Of a DNA stretch of 36,183 nt, positions 18,684-27,574 are shown one piece after another (position 1 is the first letter of the stretch; every line of letters begins with the position of its first letter). A program made the position numbers and the translations under genes. This DNA is from Deltaproteobacteria bacterium. Its GTDB lineage: Bacteria > Desulfobacterota > JAFDED01. The stretch is from the NCBI GenBank assembly GCA_019310535.1, contig JAFDED010000039.1:1-36183 (forward strand), given 5' to 3'. The notes under the pieces were generated by a model that was given only the letters and a program-made list of their open reading frames with translations, had not been told where the DNA came from and did not search any database.

Positions 18684-19556
18684 ATGGATATCGGGGTTTT
18701 GCTAACACCGGTACTCACGGGCATCACGCTGGGCATGGCCTATGTCGTCATGGCCGTGGGGCTCACCTTCATCCTGGGCATGCTGGATATTCCGAATTTC
18801 GCCCACGGCGCCCTCTATGCCTTGGGCGCTTACCTCACTTACACCGTCATGCAAGTGGTTCCCAGCTTTTGGGTAGGCCTCGTGGTTGCTCCCGTGCTCG
18901 TGGCGGGCGTGGCGATGGCCTCCGAGCTATGGGGAATTCGGCCCCTCTACGCCGCCGGGCTCTACCCCCAGCTTCTGTTCACCTTCGCCCTCTCGCTCGT
19001 TATCCGAGAGTTGATCATCCTCATCTGGAGCCCGGTGGGGATGAGCGTGATACCACCCAAGCTGCTCGCCGGGGCGGTCGACTTGGGGGTGACCTATTAT
19101 CCCACCTATCGTCTTTTCCTCATCTTTTTTGCGGGCGCCATCGTGCTGGGGGTTTGGCTCTTCTTGGAGCGGACAAAGTATGGCGCGATCATCCGGGCGG
19201 GCATCGAAAACAAGGAGATGGTGAGTGCGCTGGGAATCAATATCCATCGGCTTTTCACCTTCGTCTTCGGACTGGGTGCCGGGCTGGCCGGCCTGGGCGG
19301 GGCGCTCATTCTCCCCTTGCGGGGGACAAACCCCGACATGGGCCTGGACATTCTGCCCACGTGCTTCGTGGTGGTGGTGGTGGGCGGAATGGGCAATTTT
19401 CCCGGGGCGATTGTGGCGGGCCTTCTCATCGGGATCTCCCAAAGCGTGATCGTGTACTTCTTGCCCCAAGCCTCCATGGTGAGCATCTTCGTCGTGATGG
19501 CGGTGGTGCTTCTCATACGGCCCCAGGGGCTGTTCGGCGAGGAGGGCCGCAAATGA
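18684..19556 (+). CDS. livH: Liv-type ABC transporter permease LivH
   Basis: This 290-aa inner-membrane permease is the LivH half of the importer. Family signatures are VMAVGLTFILGMLDIPNFAHGALYALGAY near the N-terminus and GLGAGLAGLGGALILPL with VVVVGGMGNFPGAIVAGLLIG near the C-terminus. Eight or so hydrophobic segments are visible. It starts at ATG after AGGAAGGGCC, about 100 bases past the receptor gene, and its stop overlaps the livM start. Confidence 0.93.
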   Translation: MDIGVLLTPVLTGITLGMAYVVMAVGLTFILGMLDIPNFAHGALYALGAYLTYTVMQVVPSFWVGLVVAPVLVAGVAMASELWGIRPLYAAGLYPQLLFTFALSLVIRELIILIWSPVGMSVIPPKLLAGAVDLGVTYYPTYRLFLIFFAGAIVLGVWLFLERTKYGAIIRAGIENKEMVSALGINIHRLFTFVFGLGAGLAGLGGALILPLRGTNPDMGLDILPTCFVVVVVGGMGNFPGAIVAGLLIGISQSVIVYFLPQASMVSIFVVMAVVLLIRPQGLFGEEGRK

Positions 19557-20521
19557 AATGGCACAACTGGAGGGTACCGGTCGCCTTCCTTGCGGCCGTC
19601 ATCTTACTGCCGTTGGTAGTGGGGTCCTATTCCACCGCCACCGAGATATGGATTTTCGGCATCCTCGCTGTCTCCTTCAACTTACTGCTGGGCTACACGG
19701 GGCTGTTGTCATTCGGGCAGGCAACCTTCTTCGGCTTAGGGGCTTACACCTCAGGCTTGCTCCTGGTCCACTATCAGCCCAACGTTTTCGTCGCCCTGGC
19801 GGCTGGCGCCCTCGCGGGTGGGCTGGCGGCCCTCATCATAGGGTATTTCTGTGTCCGGGGGATGGGCGGCATCTACTTCATCCTCCTTACGTTCTCATTC
19901 AATCTGATGGTATACTTCGTAGCGTACGAATGGACCTCTCTCACTGGGGGAGAGGACGGCCTCGGCGGGGTGGGCCGACCCGGCCTGAGCATCCCGCTCT
20001 TTCTCTTCGTGAGTTTGAAACCCCATCTCAGCTATTACATCTTCACGGTCGTGGTCGTCCTGTCGTGCTATTACATCATCGGGCGCATCGTGCGCTCCCC
20101 CTTCGGGAAAGTTCTCCAGTTGATCCGGGAGAATGAGACGCGGGCCAGCACCGTGGGTTACAACATACGGCTCTACAAGCTCCTCGCCTTCACGGTTGCA
20201 GGCCTTTTCTCCGGTCTGGCCGGGATGCTCTACGCTGGGCTCTTCGAGTATGTCCCCATCGAGGTGGTGGAATGGTCCACCTCCGGCAACATTGTCTTCA
20301 TGACGCTCATCGGCGGCATGGGGAATATGATCGGCCCGCTGCTGGGCGCGGGCATCTTCATCTGGCTCTCGGACTCCCTGAGCGTGATGTGGGACCGCTG
20401 GCCGCTCATCTTGGGGCTCATCTTTATGGCCGTCATCCTTTTTTTCCCGGGAGGGATCCTGCAGATCTTTTCCAGGTTTGCGAGGTCTCTACCCACCTGG
20501 AAGGCAAGCGATGAACGCTGA
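19553..20521 (+). CDS. livM: Liv-type ABC transporter permease LivM
   Basis: This 322-aa second permease pairs with LivH. Signatures include AVSFNLLLGYTGLLSFGQATFFGLGAYT, the EAA-loop region RIVRSPFGKVLQLIRENE, and FMTLIGGMGNMIGPLLGA. The frame is open far upstream inside livH, but the real start is the ATG at 19553. That start overlaps the livH stop by four bases and leads straight into the first membrane helix. Its end overlaps livG by 11 bases. Confidence 0.93.
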   Translation: MKWHNWRVPVAFLAAVILLPLVVGSYSTATEIWIFGILAVSFNLLLGYTGLLSFGQATFFGLGAYTSGLLLVHYQPNVFVALAAGALAGGLAALIIGYFCVRGMGGIYFILLTFSFNLMVYFVAYEWTSLTGGEDGLGGVGRPGLSIPLFLFVSLKPHLSYYIFTVVVVLSCYYIIGRIVRSPFGKVLQLIRENETRASTVGYNIRLYKLLAFTVAGLFSGLAGMLYAGLFEYVPIEVVEWSTSGNIVFMTLIGGMGNMIGPLLGAGIFIWLSDSLSVMWDRWPLILGLIFMAVILFFPGGILQIFSRFARSLPTWKASDER

Positions 20522-21278
20522 AAAGGCCGCTCCGATCCTTATTAGAATCGAGGGACTGACGAAGCGATTTGGGGCGCTCACCGCCGTGGACCGGGTGGAC
20601 TTCTCCCTCGCCCGGGGTCGGCTCCATTCCATCATCGGCCCCAACGGGGCGGGGAAGACAACGTTCTTCAACCTCATCAGCGGCGAATTGCCCCCAACAG
20701 CGGGGCGCATTTTTTTCCAGGACCGGGATATCACCCGGCTCCAGGCCAGCCAGATTGCACACTTGGGCATCGGCCGCTCTTTTCAGCGGACTAACATCTT
20801 CCCAAACCTCTCTGTGTACGACAATGCCTGGGCGGCTGCCTATGCGGTGCGCACCCGGCACCCCTTCCACCTGATGAAGGAAGCGCCCCGATCTGGCGAG
20901 GTCGCCGACGCCACCTGGGCGGCACTGGAGGAGGTGGGATTACAAGAGCGGGCTCATCACCCGGCGGGCGAGCTACCCCACGGCGAGCAGCGGCTTTTGG
21001 AAGTCGCCATCACCCTGGCCGCAGGCCCTACTGTGCTCCTCCTGGACGAGCCCAGCAGCGGCCTCTCCTCGGGTGAGTTGCGGTCCATGATCGAGCTGCT
21101 GCAACATCTCGGCCAACGTTACACGATCCTTCTCATCGAGCATAACATGACTGTGGTAATGTCTATTTCGGAGCGGATCTCCGTTTTCCACTTCGGCACC
21201 ATCATCGCCGAAGGCAAGCCCGAGGAAGTCCGCACCAACGAGGATGTTAAGCGCGCCTACCTGGGGAGACGGGCATGA
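20511..21278 (+). CDS. livG: Liv-type ABC transporter ATPase LivG
   Basis: This 255-aa ATP-binding subunit works with LivF. Walker A is GPNGAGKTT. The signature motif is the LivG-type variant LPHGEQRLLEVA in place of LSGGQ. Walker B is VLLLDEPSSGLS and the switch His is in IEHNM. The ATG at 20511 is preceded by GGAAGG and fits the family N-terminus; an upstream in-frame start at 20478 would run deep into livM. The end overlaps livF by four bases. Confidence 0.93.
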   Translation: MNAEKAAPILIRIEGLTKRFGALTAVDRVDFSLARGRLHSIIGPNGAGKTTFFNLISGELPPTAGRIFFQDRDITRLQASQIAHLGIGRSFQRTNIFPNLSVYDNAWAAAYAVRTRHPFHLMKEAPRSGEVADATWAALEEVGLQERAHHPAGELPHGEQRLLEVAITLAAGPTVLLLDEPSSGLSSGELRSMIELLQHLGQRYTILLIEHNMTVVMSISERISVFHFGTIIAEGKPEEVRTNEDVKRAYLGRRA

Positions 21279-21973
21279 TCTTACAGTTGGAAGGCGTCAA
21301 TACTTACTACGGCCTGAGTCATATCCTAAAGTCGGTATCCCTTCATGTGGAAGAGCAGGAGACCGTTGCGCTTCTCGGGCGCAACGGGGCTGGCAAGACC
21401 ACCACCCTGCGGAGCATCATGGGGCTCACGCCCCCACGGGAAGGGCGGGTGCTATACAAGGGAGAGGATCTGACGGGAGCGAAGCCTTTCACGGTTGCGG
21501 GTAAGGGCGTGGCATACGTTCCTGAGACCCGGGACATATTCTCGTACCTGACGGGTCTGGAGAACCTTGAGATCGCTCGTCGCTCTACCTCCCGATGGCA
21601 GGTGGAGAGTCTGTTTCAACGTTTTCCATTGCTCGGAGAGATCAAGGACCGGAAAGGGAGGCATTTGAGCGGTGGGGAACAGCAGATGCTGTCCATCGCG
21701 CGAGCCCTTATGACAGGGCCTGACCTCCTTCTCCTCGATGAGCCCTCCCAAGGGCTTGCCCCCGTTCTCGTGGATGCGGTCATGGACATGATCGGCGAGC
21801 TGAGGCACCATCAGGTCAGCATGCTCCTGGTGGAGCAGAACGTCGAACTCGCGGAGGAGTTGGCCGATCGCGTTTACATCCTCGATCAGGGGACGGTCGT
21901 GTTCGAGGGTGCATCTCAGGAACTGGCCGAAAACGAACAAATCAAAATCACTTATCTGGGCCTCGGAGACTGA
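21275..21973 (+). CDS. livF: Liv-type ABC transporter ATPase LivF
   Basis: This 232-aa ATPase is the last gene of the importer. Motifs are complete: Walker A GRNGAGKTT, signature LSGGEQQML, Walker B LLLLDEPSQGLAP, and VEQNVELAEELADRVYILDQG at the end. The YYGLSHILKSVSLHVEE opening is typical of LivF. It is coupled to livG by an ATGA overlap, and the operon then meets a convergent aminotransferase gene. Confidence 0.93.
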   Translation: MILQLEGVNTYYGLSHILKSVSLHVEEQETVALLGRNGAGKTTTLRSIMGLTPPREGRVLYKGEDLTGAKPFTVAGKGVAYVPETRDIFSYLTGLENLEIARRSTSRWQVESLFQRFPLLGEIKDRKGRHLSGGEQQMLSIARALMTGPDLLLLDEPSQGLAPVLVDAVMDMIGELRHHQVSMLLVEQNVELAEELADRVYILDQGTVVFEGASQELAENEQIKITYLGLGD

Positions 21974-22245
21974 ATCCCTCCCGGCGAGATCGAAGACCCT
22001 TGACAAGCAAAAGGAGCGAAGGCTCTCTCTTTGTGCACCCAACGGAGCCTTCCACTTCCTTCCCCAGACTCAAATCAGTGGACACATGGTCCAGGAGGGT
22101 ATGATATACTTGTCCTCCACACCCTATAGGAGAAGACCACGTGCCCATATCCATGCTACGAACTTATGAGAAAAAGTACGCTTTAGTCGGATGAACCCTA
22201 ATATTCCTCTATTTCTACCACAAAACCCACAAAGGCATTTTTTGG

Positions 22246-23412
22246 CTAACTCGCAGCCTTGAAAAACACCTCCTCACACGCCCGCACACCTGTGCCTGGT
22301 TGTATTTCTGCGCCGCAGCGGGCCATGCTCATTTCTATCCCGCTGATAATGGCCAGCACTTCCGTTTCGTTCAGGTAGCCCATGTGGCCGATGCGGAAGA
22401 TTTTGCCCTCCAGCTTTCCCAGGCCGCCTCCCAGGACAATTCGATATCTATCGCGGGCGGTCCCCATGAAGGCCTTTACATCAACACCCCCGGGGACACG
22501 AACGGCTGTCACCGAATTGGATGCCTCCGCTCCATTGACCAGGAGGGAGAGCCCCATGCCCAGGATTCCGCGGCGCACGCCTTCCGCCAGCATAGCATGG
22601 CGCGCAAGGATGCGCTCGAGCCCTTCCTCACGGATCATGACCAGCGCCTCTCTCAGACCAAAGAGCAGGCTGGTGGCCGGCGTACAGGGGCACTGGCCCT
22701 TCTTGAGGCGTTCAACGGCGGCCGGGATATCCCAGAAAAACCGAGGGTAGGTGTTCATCCTGGCTGCCTCCGCGGCCCCGGGGCTGATGGCCACAATAGC
22801 CAGGCCGGGCGGGCACATGAGGCCTTTTTGAGCCCCTGTGACAGCAACGTCGATCCCCCATTCGTCAAACCGCAGGTCCATGCACCCCAGGGAGCTTACC
22901 GCATCCACCAGAATCAGTGCGGGATGCCCGGAGGCGCGAACGGCCCGACATATCTTCTCAAGGTCATTCGTTACGCCCGTTGAAGTCTCGTTATGAGTGA
23001 TCAACACCGCGCGGATTTCCCGATCTCCATCATGCAACAGGGGTTCAACCACCTGTTCCGGGAGAAGTGGACCGCCCCATTCCAGTTCGATTGTCTCAAC
23101 ACGATAACCAAGCTTGAGGGCCATGTCGGCCCAGCGGTTGCTGAAGGCCCCCTGATTCACCCCCACCAGCCTGCTGCCCGGGGGTACCGCGTTCACCAGG
23201 GCGGCTTCCAGTCCGCCCGTGCCGGAGCCGGGAAAAACAACCACCTCTCCTGCAACGGTCTGATAGACATATTTCAAACCCGAGGTTACATCGGCCAGGA
23301 GTCCGGCGAACTCAGGCCCTCTGTGATTGATCAAAGGGCGGCCCATGGCCTGTAAGACCCGCCCGGGAACATTGGTGGGGCCGGGAATTTGGAAAAAGGA
23401 CCTTCCGGACAT
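22246..23412 (-). CDS. Class V aminotransferase (alanine/serine-glyoxylate type)
   Basis: This 388-aa PLP enzyme is similar to alanine-glyoxylate and serine-glyoxylate aminotransferases. Signatures are the opening IPGPTNVPGRVLQAMGRPLINHRGPEF, a PLP-binding GSGTGGLEAAL, the Asp in LVDAVSSLG, the Schiff-base Lys in VTGAQKGLMCPPG, and the C-terminal RIGHMGYLNETEVL. The exact amino donor cannot be set from sequence. It lies 106 bases after mraY on the same strand and may be the last gene of that transcript. A GGAGGAG site precedes the ATG. Confidence 0.9.
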   Translation of the reverse strand: MSGRSFFQIPGPTNVPGRVLQAMGRPLINHRGPEFAGLLADVTSGLKYVYQTVAGEVVVFPGSGTGGLEAALVNAVPPGSRLVGVNQGAFSNRWADMALKLGYRVETIELEWGGPLLPEQVVEPLLHDGDREIRAVLITHNETSTGVTNDLEKICRAVRASGHPALILVDAVSSLGCMDLRFDEWGIDVAVTGAQKGLMCPPGLAIVAISPGAAEAARMNTYPRFFWDIPAAVERLKKGQCPCTPATSLLFGLREALVMIREEGLERILARHAMLAEGVRRGILGMGLSLLVNGAEASNSVTAVRVPGGVDVKAFMGTARDRYRIVLGGGLGKLEGKIFRIGHMGYLNETEVLAIISGIEMSMARCGAEIQPGTGVRACEEVFFKAAS

Positions 23413-23518
23413 AATTGCTCCTCCTGTAAGGCGATTTTATCGCGCTCCTTTCCATGTGCTTGAATTCGTTATTGCCCCGACGGCTCACTGTTCACTATAG
23501 CCGTCGGAATCTTTGTGC

Positions 23519-24655
23519 TTATCGGATTTTGATGGTGGCCAGGGATATCAGGGTCAGAATGCCCGAGATGATCCAGAATCTCACCACAATCTTTGTCTCC
23601 GCCAGGCCGCGGTGTTGAAAAGTGTGATGGAGGGGGGCCCGGAAGAAAATTCGTCTGCCCAGAAGCCTTATCCCTATGTAATCCTGGATAAACACCGACA
23701 TAAACTCCAACAGAAATATTCCTCCCACCAGGAAAAAAAGGATTTCCTGCTTCACCAGGACGATCAATGCACCGATGATCCCCCCCAGGTACAGAGAGCC
23801 CGTGTCCCCCATAAAGACCTCCGCCGGATAGGCGTTGAACCACAGGAAGCCAAGGCAGGATCCGATGAGTGCGGCGCAAAAGACCGACACCTCCCCAGTA
23901 TAAAGATATAGGTTATTCCCCCCCGGTTCCGTCAGGTAGAAAAGAAAGTAGTCCGACCATTTCTCGTTGCCCAGTATCCAAGCATAAACGCCGTACAGGG
24001 CGAAGGTGAAAAGCGCGGGAACTACCGCCAGCCCGTCCATGCCGTCGGTCAGATTCACCGCGTTTGACGCATAAAGCACCAGCAATATGATAAACACAAG
24101 GTACACCAGGAAGGGGAGATCCATGATAGGAAACTTATAAAACGGAATGTAAAGCTTGGAGATCAGGATGCCGGGAAGCGGGGTTGTGCCTTCGCTCAGG
24201 ACGATCAAGCCAAAGATCAGACCGAATACCGCCTGCATGCCGATCTTTTGATATCTGCTCATGCCGCGCTGGGGGTTGCCTCTGGCCACCTTGAGCAGGT
24301 CGTCCAGAATACCGCATCCACCGAAAGCCACTGCGACCCCTAACAGAATCTGGACGAAACGATCGGCCAAGTTGCACCACAACAGGATTGCGACCACGCT
24401 GCCGAGGATGATAAGCACTCCACCCATGTGGGGTGTACCCTGCTTGTTCTCAGGGAAAAGTTCTATGTCCATTCTCTGGCGATCGCGGGCTCCCTTCCGG
24501 AACAAAACATTGATTATAGGTCTCCCCAGCACCAGAACCAGGACGAATGCAGTTATAGCAGCGAAAATGGACCGGGAGCTGATGTAATAAAAAAGCCGCG
24601 TAAACGACATCACCCCTTCGGGGTGGTATAGCAGTTTGTAAAGGAAATAGAACAT
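23519..24655 (-). CDS. mraY: Phospho-N-acetylmuramoyl-pentapeptide transferase
   Basis: MraY makes lipid I by joining UDP-MurNAc-pentapeptide to undecaprenyl phosphate in the inner membrane. This 378-aa protein has about ten membrane segments and the key motifs: KQGTPHMGGVLI, the Asp pair in GILDDLLKV, NAVNLTDGMDGLA, and FMGDTGSLYLGG. The family HHH motif reads LHHTFQ, so the third His is Thr and the usual Gly-Trp after it is absent. The true start is the ATG at 24655, four bases after the LemA stop; the frame runs 141 bases further up into lemA. It lies outside any division/cell-wall cluster here. Confidence 0.9.
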   Translation of the reverse strand: MFYFLYKLLYHPEGVMSFTRLFYYISSRSIFAAITAFVLVLVLGRPIINVLFRKGARDRQRMDIELFPENKQGTPHMGGVLIILGSVVAILLWCNLADRFVQILLGVAVAFGGCGILDDLLKVARGNPQRGMSRYQKIGMQAVFGLIFGLIVLSEGTTPLPGILISKLYIPFYKFPIMDLPFLVYLVFIILLVLYASNAVNLTDGMDGLAVVPALFTFALYGVYAWILGNEKWSDYFLFYLTEPGGNNLYLYTGEVSVFCAALIGSCLGFLWFNAYPAEVFMGDTGSLYLGGIIGALIVLVKQEILFFLVGGIFLLEFMSVFIQDYIGIRLLGRRIFFRAPLHHTFQHRGLAETKIVVRFWIISGILTLISLATIKIR

Positions 24656-24659
24656 AATG

Positions 24660-25223
24660 TCAGAACTTGACTTTGGGTGCTTCCTTGGCCTCTGCGGGCG
24701 GGCGGAAGAATTCAGCCCGCTGGAATCCGAAGAGCCCTGCCAAGATGTTTGTGGGGAATCTCCGGATCTTGACGTTGTAAGACTGGACGCTGTCATTATA
24801 GCGCTTACGGGCCACGGCGATGCGGTTTTCTGTGCCCGCCAGTTCGTCCTGAAGGCGGATGAAATTTACATTGGCCTTGAGGTCCGGATATCGCTCCACC
24901 ACCAGCAGCAGGCGGCTGAGGGCTGAGGAGAGTTGGTTGTTGGCCGCGATCTTCTCGGGCACAGTGGTGGCGCCGCCCACCCGCGCCCGCGCTTCCGTTA
25001 CCTGTGTCAGCACCTCCCGCTCGTGGGCTGCATACCCTTTGACCGTCTCAACGAGATTGGGGATCAGGTCGAAACGCCGCTGGAGCTGGTTCTCCACCTC
25101 CGCCCACGCGCTCTTGACGCCTTCGTCCAGCACAACCAGGCTGTTGTAACTTCCATAGGTAGTGAAACCCAGGACGGCAATGGCCACAAAGATGCCTATC
25201 AGGATTTTGACTCCGGTACTCAT
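24660..25223 (-). CDS. lemA: LemA family protein
   Basis: This 187-aa LemA protein has a single N-terminal membrane helix (about residues 5-24). The signature YNSLVVLDEGVKSAWAEVENQLQRR and DLIPNLVETVKGYA follows, then VNFIRLQDELAGTENRIAVARKRYND, which forms the long helical bundle. LemA proteins are membrane-anchored with unclear function and often sit next to TPM-domain proteins, as here. The ATG overlaps the end of the nucleotidyltransferase-like gene by four bases, and mraY follows within a few bases. Confidence 0.93.
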   Translation of the reverse strand: MSTGVKILIGIFVAIAVLGFTTYGSYNSLVVLDEGVKSAWAEVENQLQRRFDLIPNLVETVKGYAAHEREVLTQVTEARARVGGATTVPEKIAANNQLSSALSRLLLVVERYPDLKANVNFIRLQDELAGTENRIAVARKRYNDSVQSYNVKIRRFPTNILAGLFGFQRAEFFRPPAEAKEAPKVKF

Positions 25224-25990
25224 TGGGTGCCTCCACGAAATTCCTCACTCGGAGTTTTTTCCTTCCCCCAGCGGTCCACGAAGAGAGCGGCCTGTCGCAC
25301 CTCCTTCAAGTATGAGTGGAACAGAGCCAACAATTCTTTGTCGGAGAGCTTGCTTCGGCCTTCCTTTATATCCAAGAGTTGAAGGAAAACACTGGTGTGC
25401 AGTTCCATGGCGCCGGTGGCCTCTTGCAGTATGTCCCGCTTGGTCCCTGGAACCTCGCGTCCCATGAGGAACAAAAGCGCGGCAAAGAGCGAGGAGAACG
25501 CCGACAGCGACGGTCCGATAACCTCTCGGAGGCTCCGGCCGCGGCCCTGTGCTTCCAGGAAGGCCTGTCGGAGCAACAGCAACTTGCCCTTCAGATCCCG
25601 TTCCACCTGGAGTCTCAGCATCTCGTGATTAAAGCGCAAATTCGCCAGCACATCTTCCCCATAGATTACCCTGTAAGCCCGCTGCATGTTGTAGAACTCC
25701 ACGGGAAAGGAGTCCAGGGAAGTATGCACGTACTCCAGAGTCACGAATGTGGGCGGAGTTACCCAACGTTTCCGCCATCGATTCACCAGGCCAAAGGCGG
25801 CATCAAGCCGTTCGATCCCGTCCTCTGTCAGAACCACCAGGAAATTGAGGTCCGACTTCCCCGGTATGTAGTCCGCCGTGGCTCCGCTGCCGTAAAGGAT
25901 GATAGACAGAAGCTCAGGGCCAAACGCCCTCTGGCAGTCGGCCACGAAGCCGGGTATGACATCATCGGGCCTCCGCGGTGCCTTTTTCAT
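25220..25990 (-). CDS. Nucleotidyltransferase-like protein with altered catalytic motif
   Basis: This 256-aa protein begins with a polymerase-beta-type nucleotidyltransferase fold: LLSIILYGSGATADYIPGKSDLNFLVVL. The GS and first Asp are present, but the usual D-x-D reads D-L-N, so one metal-binding Asp is missing from the motif. The second half is a helical domain (about residues 110-245), of the kind paired with such folds in substrate-binding roles. It may bind nucleotides without transfer activity. The start at 25990 follows GAGGTGAGCCT. It lies between the TPM gene and lemA and is coupled to lemA. Confidence 0.78.
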   Translation of the reverse strand: MKKAPRRPDDVIPGFVADCQRAFGPELLSIILYGSGATADYIPGKSDLNFLVVLTEDGIERLDAAFGLVNRWRKRWVTPPTFVTLEYVHTSLDSFPVEFYNMQRAYRVIYGEDVLANLRFNHEMLRLQVERDLKGKLLLLRQAFLEAQGRGRSLREVIGPSLSAFSSLFAALLFLMGREVPGTKRDILQEATGAMELHTSVFLQLLDIKEGRSKLSDKELLALFHSYLKEVRQAALFVDRWGKEKTPSEEFRGGTQ

Positions 25991-26081
25991 AGGCTCACCT
26001 CGCTGATCATACAACTAAAAATACGGTCCAAGTTATAAAGGAAGAAAATGCAAATGGGGCATGCGTATCTCCATTCTGCAA

Positions 26082-26837
26082 CTACCAGCCTCCTCCCACG
26101 CCGCCTCCACCGCTGCTGCCTCCGCCAAAGCCGCCGAACCCGCCGCTGAAGCCGCCGAACCCGCCGCCCCGATGCCGCATACCTCCCAGGAATAAAAATG
26201 GAAAGAAAAGCCCGCTGCGCATCAAGATAAGGAACAGGAATACCAGAACGAGCAAGCCCGAGAGACCCGCGCCTCCCACCTTTCTGACACTTCCCCGCGG
26301 CTTGTAAAGAGGATACTTGCCGGTGAGATCAACGCCGGCATCTCGCGCAACGATAAGGGCCACGGCTGTCAGCCCGTTCAAGAGGCCTCCGCCGAAGTCT
26401 CCTTTCTTGAAAAAGGGGATCATGTACTTGTCGCGGATCTCGCCCAGCCTGCCATCGGGTAGTATCCCCTCCACACCATAGCCCGTATGGATGCGCATGC
26501 GCCGCTCTTTCAGGGCTACCAGGAAAAGGACTCCCTTGTCCACACCCTTTTTACCGATGCCCCACCTTTCGTAAAGGCCCTGGGTGTATGTGAATGGATC
26601 CATACCTTCCAGGGTGTTGACAGTGACCACCACCAGGGCCGTTTCGGTTTTGTCCCATACTTCCCGGCAAAGGGCCTCCATCTTCCTCTCGATGCTGTCG
26701 GTTATTGCGCCCGCAAAGTCGTTGACCGCACCGCGGGGCTTTGGATACTCCACCCCTTCGCCTATCCGCGGAAGAAGGCAAAAAAGTATGACAACAAATG
26801 CAAGGAAGTATATGTGTTTGCGACCTGTTCGTTCCAT
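26082..26837 (-). CDS. TPM-domain membrane protein (YgcG family)
   Basis: This 251-aa protein has a signal or anchor at the N-terminus (YFLAFVVILFCLLPRIGEG). A TPM domain follows, containing VNDFAGAITDSIERKMEALC, TALVVVTVNTLEG, RWGIGKKGVDKGVLFLVALKERRMRIHTGYGVEG and LPDGRLGEI. A second membrane segment (about residues 195-215) precedes a Gly/Phe-rich tail with repeated GGFGGFSGG-type units. TPM-domain proteins are periplasmic-facing and of unclear activity; some act with LemA. The ATG at 26837 is the preferred start. Confidence 0.88.
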   Translation of the reverse strand: MERTGRKHIYFLAFVVILFCLLPRIGEGVEYPKPRGAVNDFAGAITDSIERKMEALCREVWDKTETALVVVTVNTLEGMDPFTYTQGLYERWGIGKKGVDKGVLFLVALKERRMRIHTGYGVEGILPDGRLGEIRDKYMIPFFKKGDFGGGLLNGLTAVALIVARDAGVDLTGKYPLYKPRGSVRKVGGAGLSGLLVLVFLFLILMRSGLFFPFLFLGGMRHRGGGFGGFSGGFGGFGGGSSGGGGVGGGW

Positions 26838-27574
26838 GAATAGTTTCAACGCTTTCAGAGTGGTCGTTGCCGTAATGGGGTCTTGTTTACTATGCCGATT
26901 TTAAACCCATTTTTCAAGCCCAAAAAAAATTAGGGGTTTTCCATGATGTATTTATTACATGCTGAAAAGGAATGCTAAATAACATCATACCCCCAATGTC
27001 TTTTTTTGTCTATATGCTGGAATGTTACTTGGACTTGACAATATCCACAATATGTTTCAAGATGTTGATATATCTTACCCATTTTTCCATAAAGAATATC
27101 TCTATTATTAGAAAATAAATTTGTTGCGCCACATATTCACATATTGATGGTTGATAGCAAGTCCTACAATATACTGATAAATGATTAGAATTATCCACTT
27201 TGATCAGCAACATATTGATCAACAATATTACAGTCAAATCGCCGCCAATAATAGATGAAGGATGTTGTCGGGGTGGCTCGGACGATTTGTCGTCCGGGGC
27301 GTGAAGCGACAAGATGTTTTGCCCGGCGCACCCCGCGCCCGGGAACCATTAAACGAGCCATGTACTGCCTTTTGCTGCTGCGCAGCCCGGACAATAAATT
27401 GTCTGGGCCACCCCTCATGGAACCCGAATACCATCAAAGTTTGGCCGGTTAGGATAATCCTATAAATGATTTTCATGCTCAGCGGGTGCAGCCTCTGCAC
27501 GACAATTTTATAGACAAAGTCAAATGAGAGCCTTTTGGCAACTGTTTTTGTAGCTCATTGAGGTAGAGAAAATA
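26838..27574. other. AT-rich gene-free stretch containing a MITE-like element
   Basis: About 740 bases lie between the divergent TPM and AI-2E genes. Except for the 145-base GC-rich inverted-repeat element at 27270-27414 the sequence is strongly AT-rich. Small reading frames on both strands lie across that element and show no protein character. I assign no gene here. Confidence 0.55.
27270..27414. mobile_element. MITE-like element with 29-bp inverted arms
   Basis: The left arm spans 27270-27298 and the right arm 27386-27414. After reverse-complementing, they match at 24 of 29 positions, and all five differences are transitions. Each arm begins GGGGTGGC and is itself a palindrome built on CGGAC...GTCCG. 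The 87-base interior includes an inner hairpin, CCCGGCGC with GCGCCCGGG. There is no coding frame, so it would need a transposase from elsewhere. It lies as a GC-rich island in AT-rich DNA. Confidence 0.7.

Noticed and set aside
18869..19552. Extension of the LivM frame back into livH
   Set aside because: The extended part is Arg/Gly/His-rich shadow of livH; the ATG at 19553 with a stop-start overlap is the true start.
24656..24796. N-terminal extension of MraY
   Set aside because: The extra 47 residues lie inside lemA and are Ser-rich shadow; MraY similarity begins at the ATG at 24655.
26082..26170. Gly-rich repeats at the end of the TPM gene considered as a DNA repeat or array
   Set aside because: The units encode the GGFGG-type tail normal in TPM proteins and are not spaced like a CRISPR or tandem-repeat locus.
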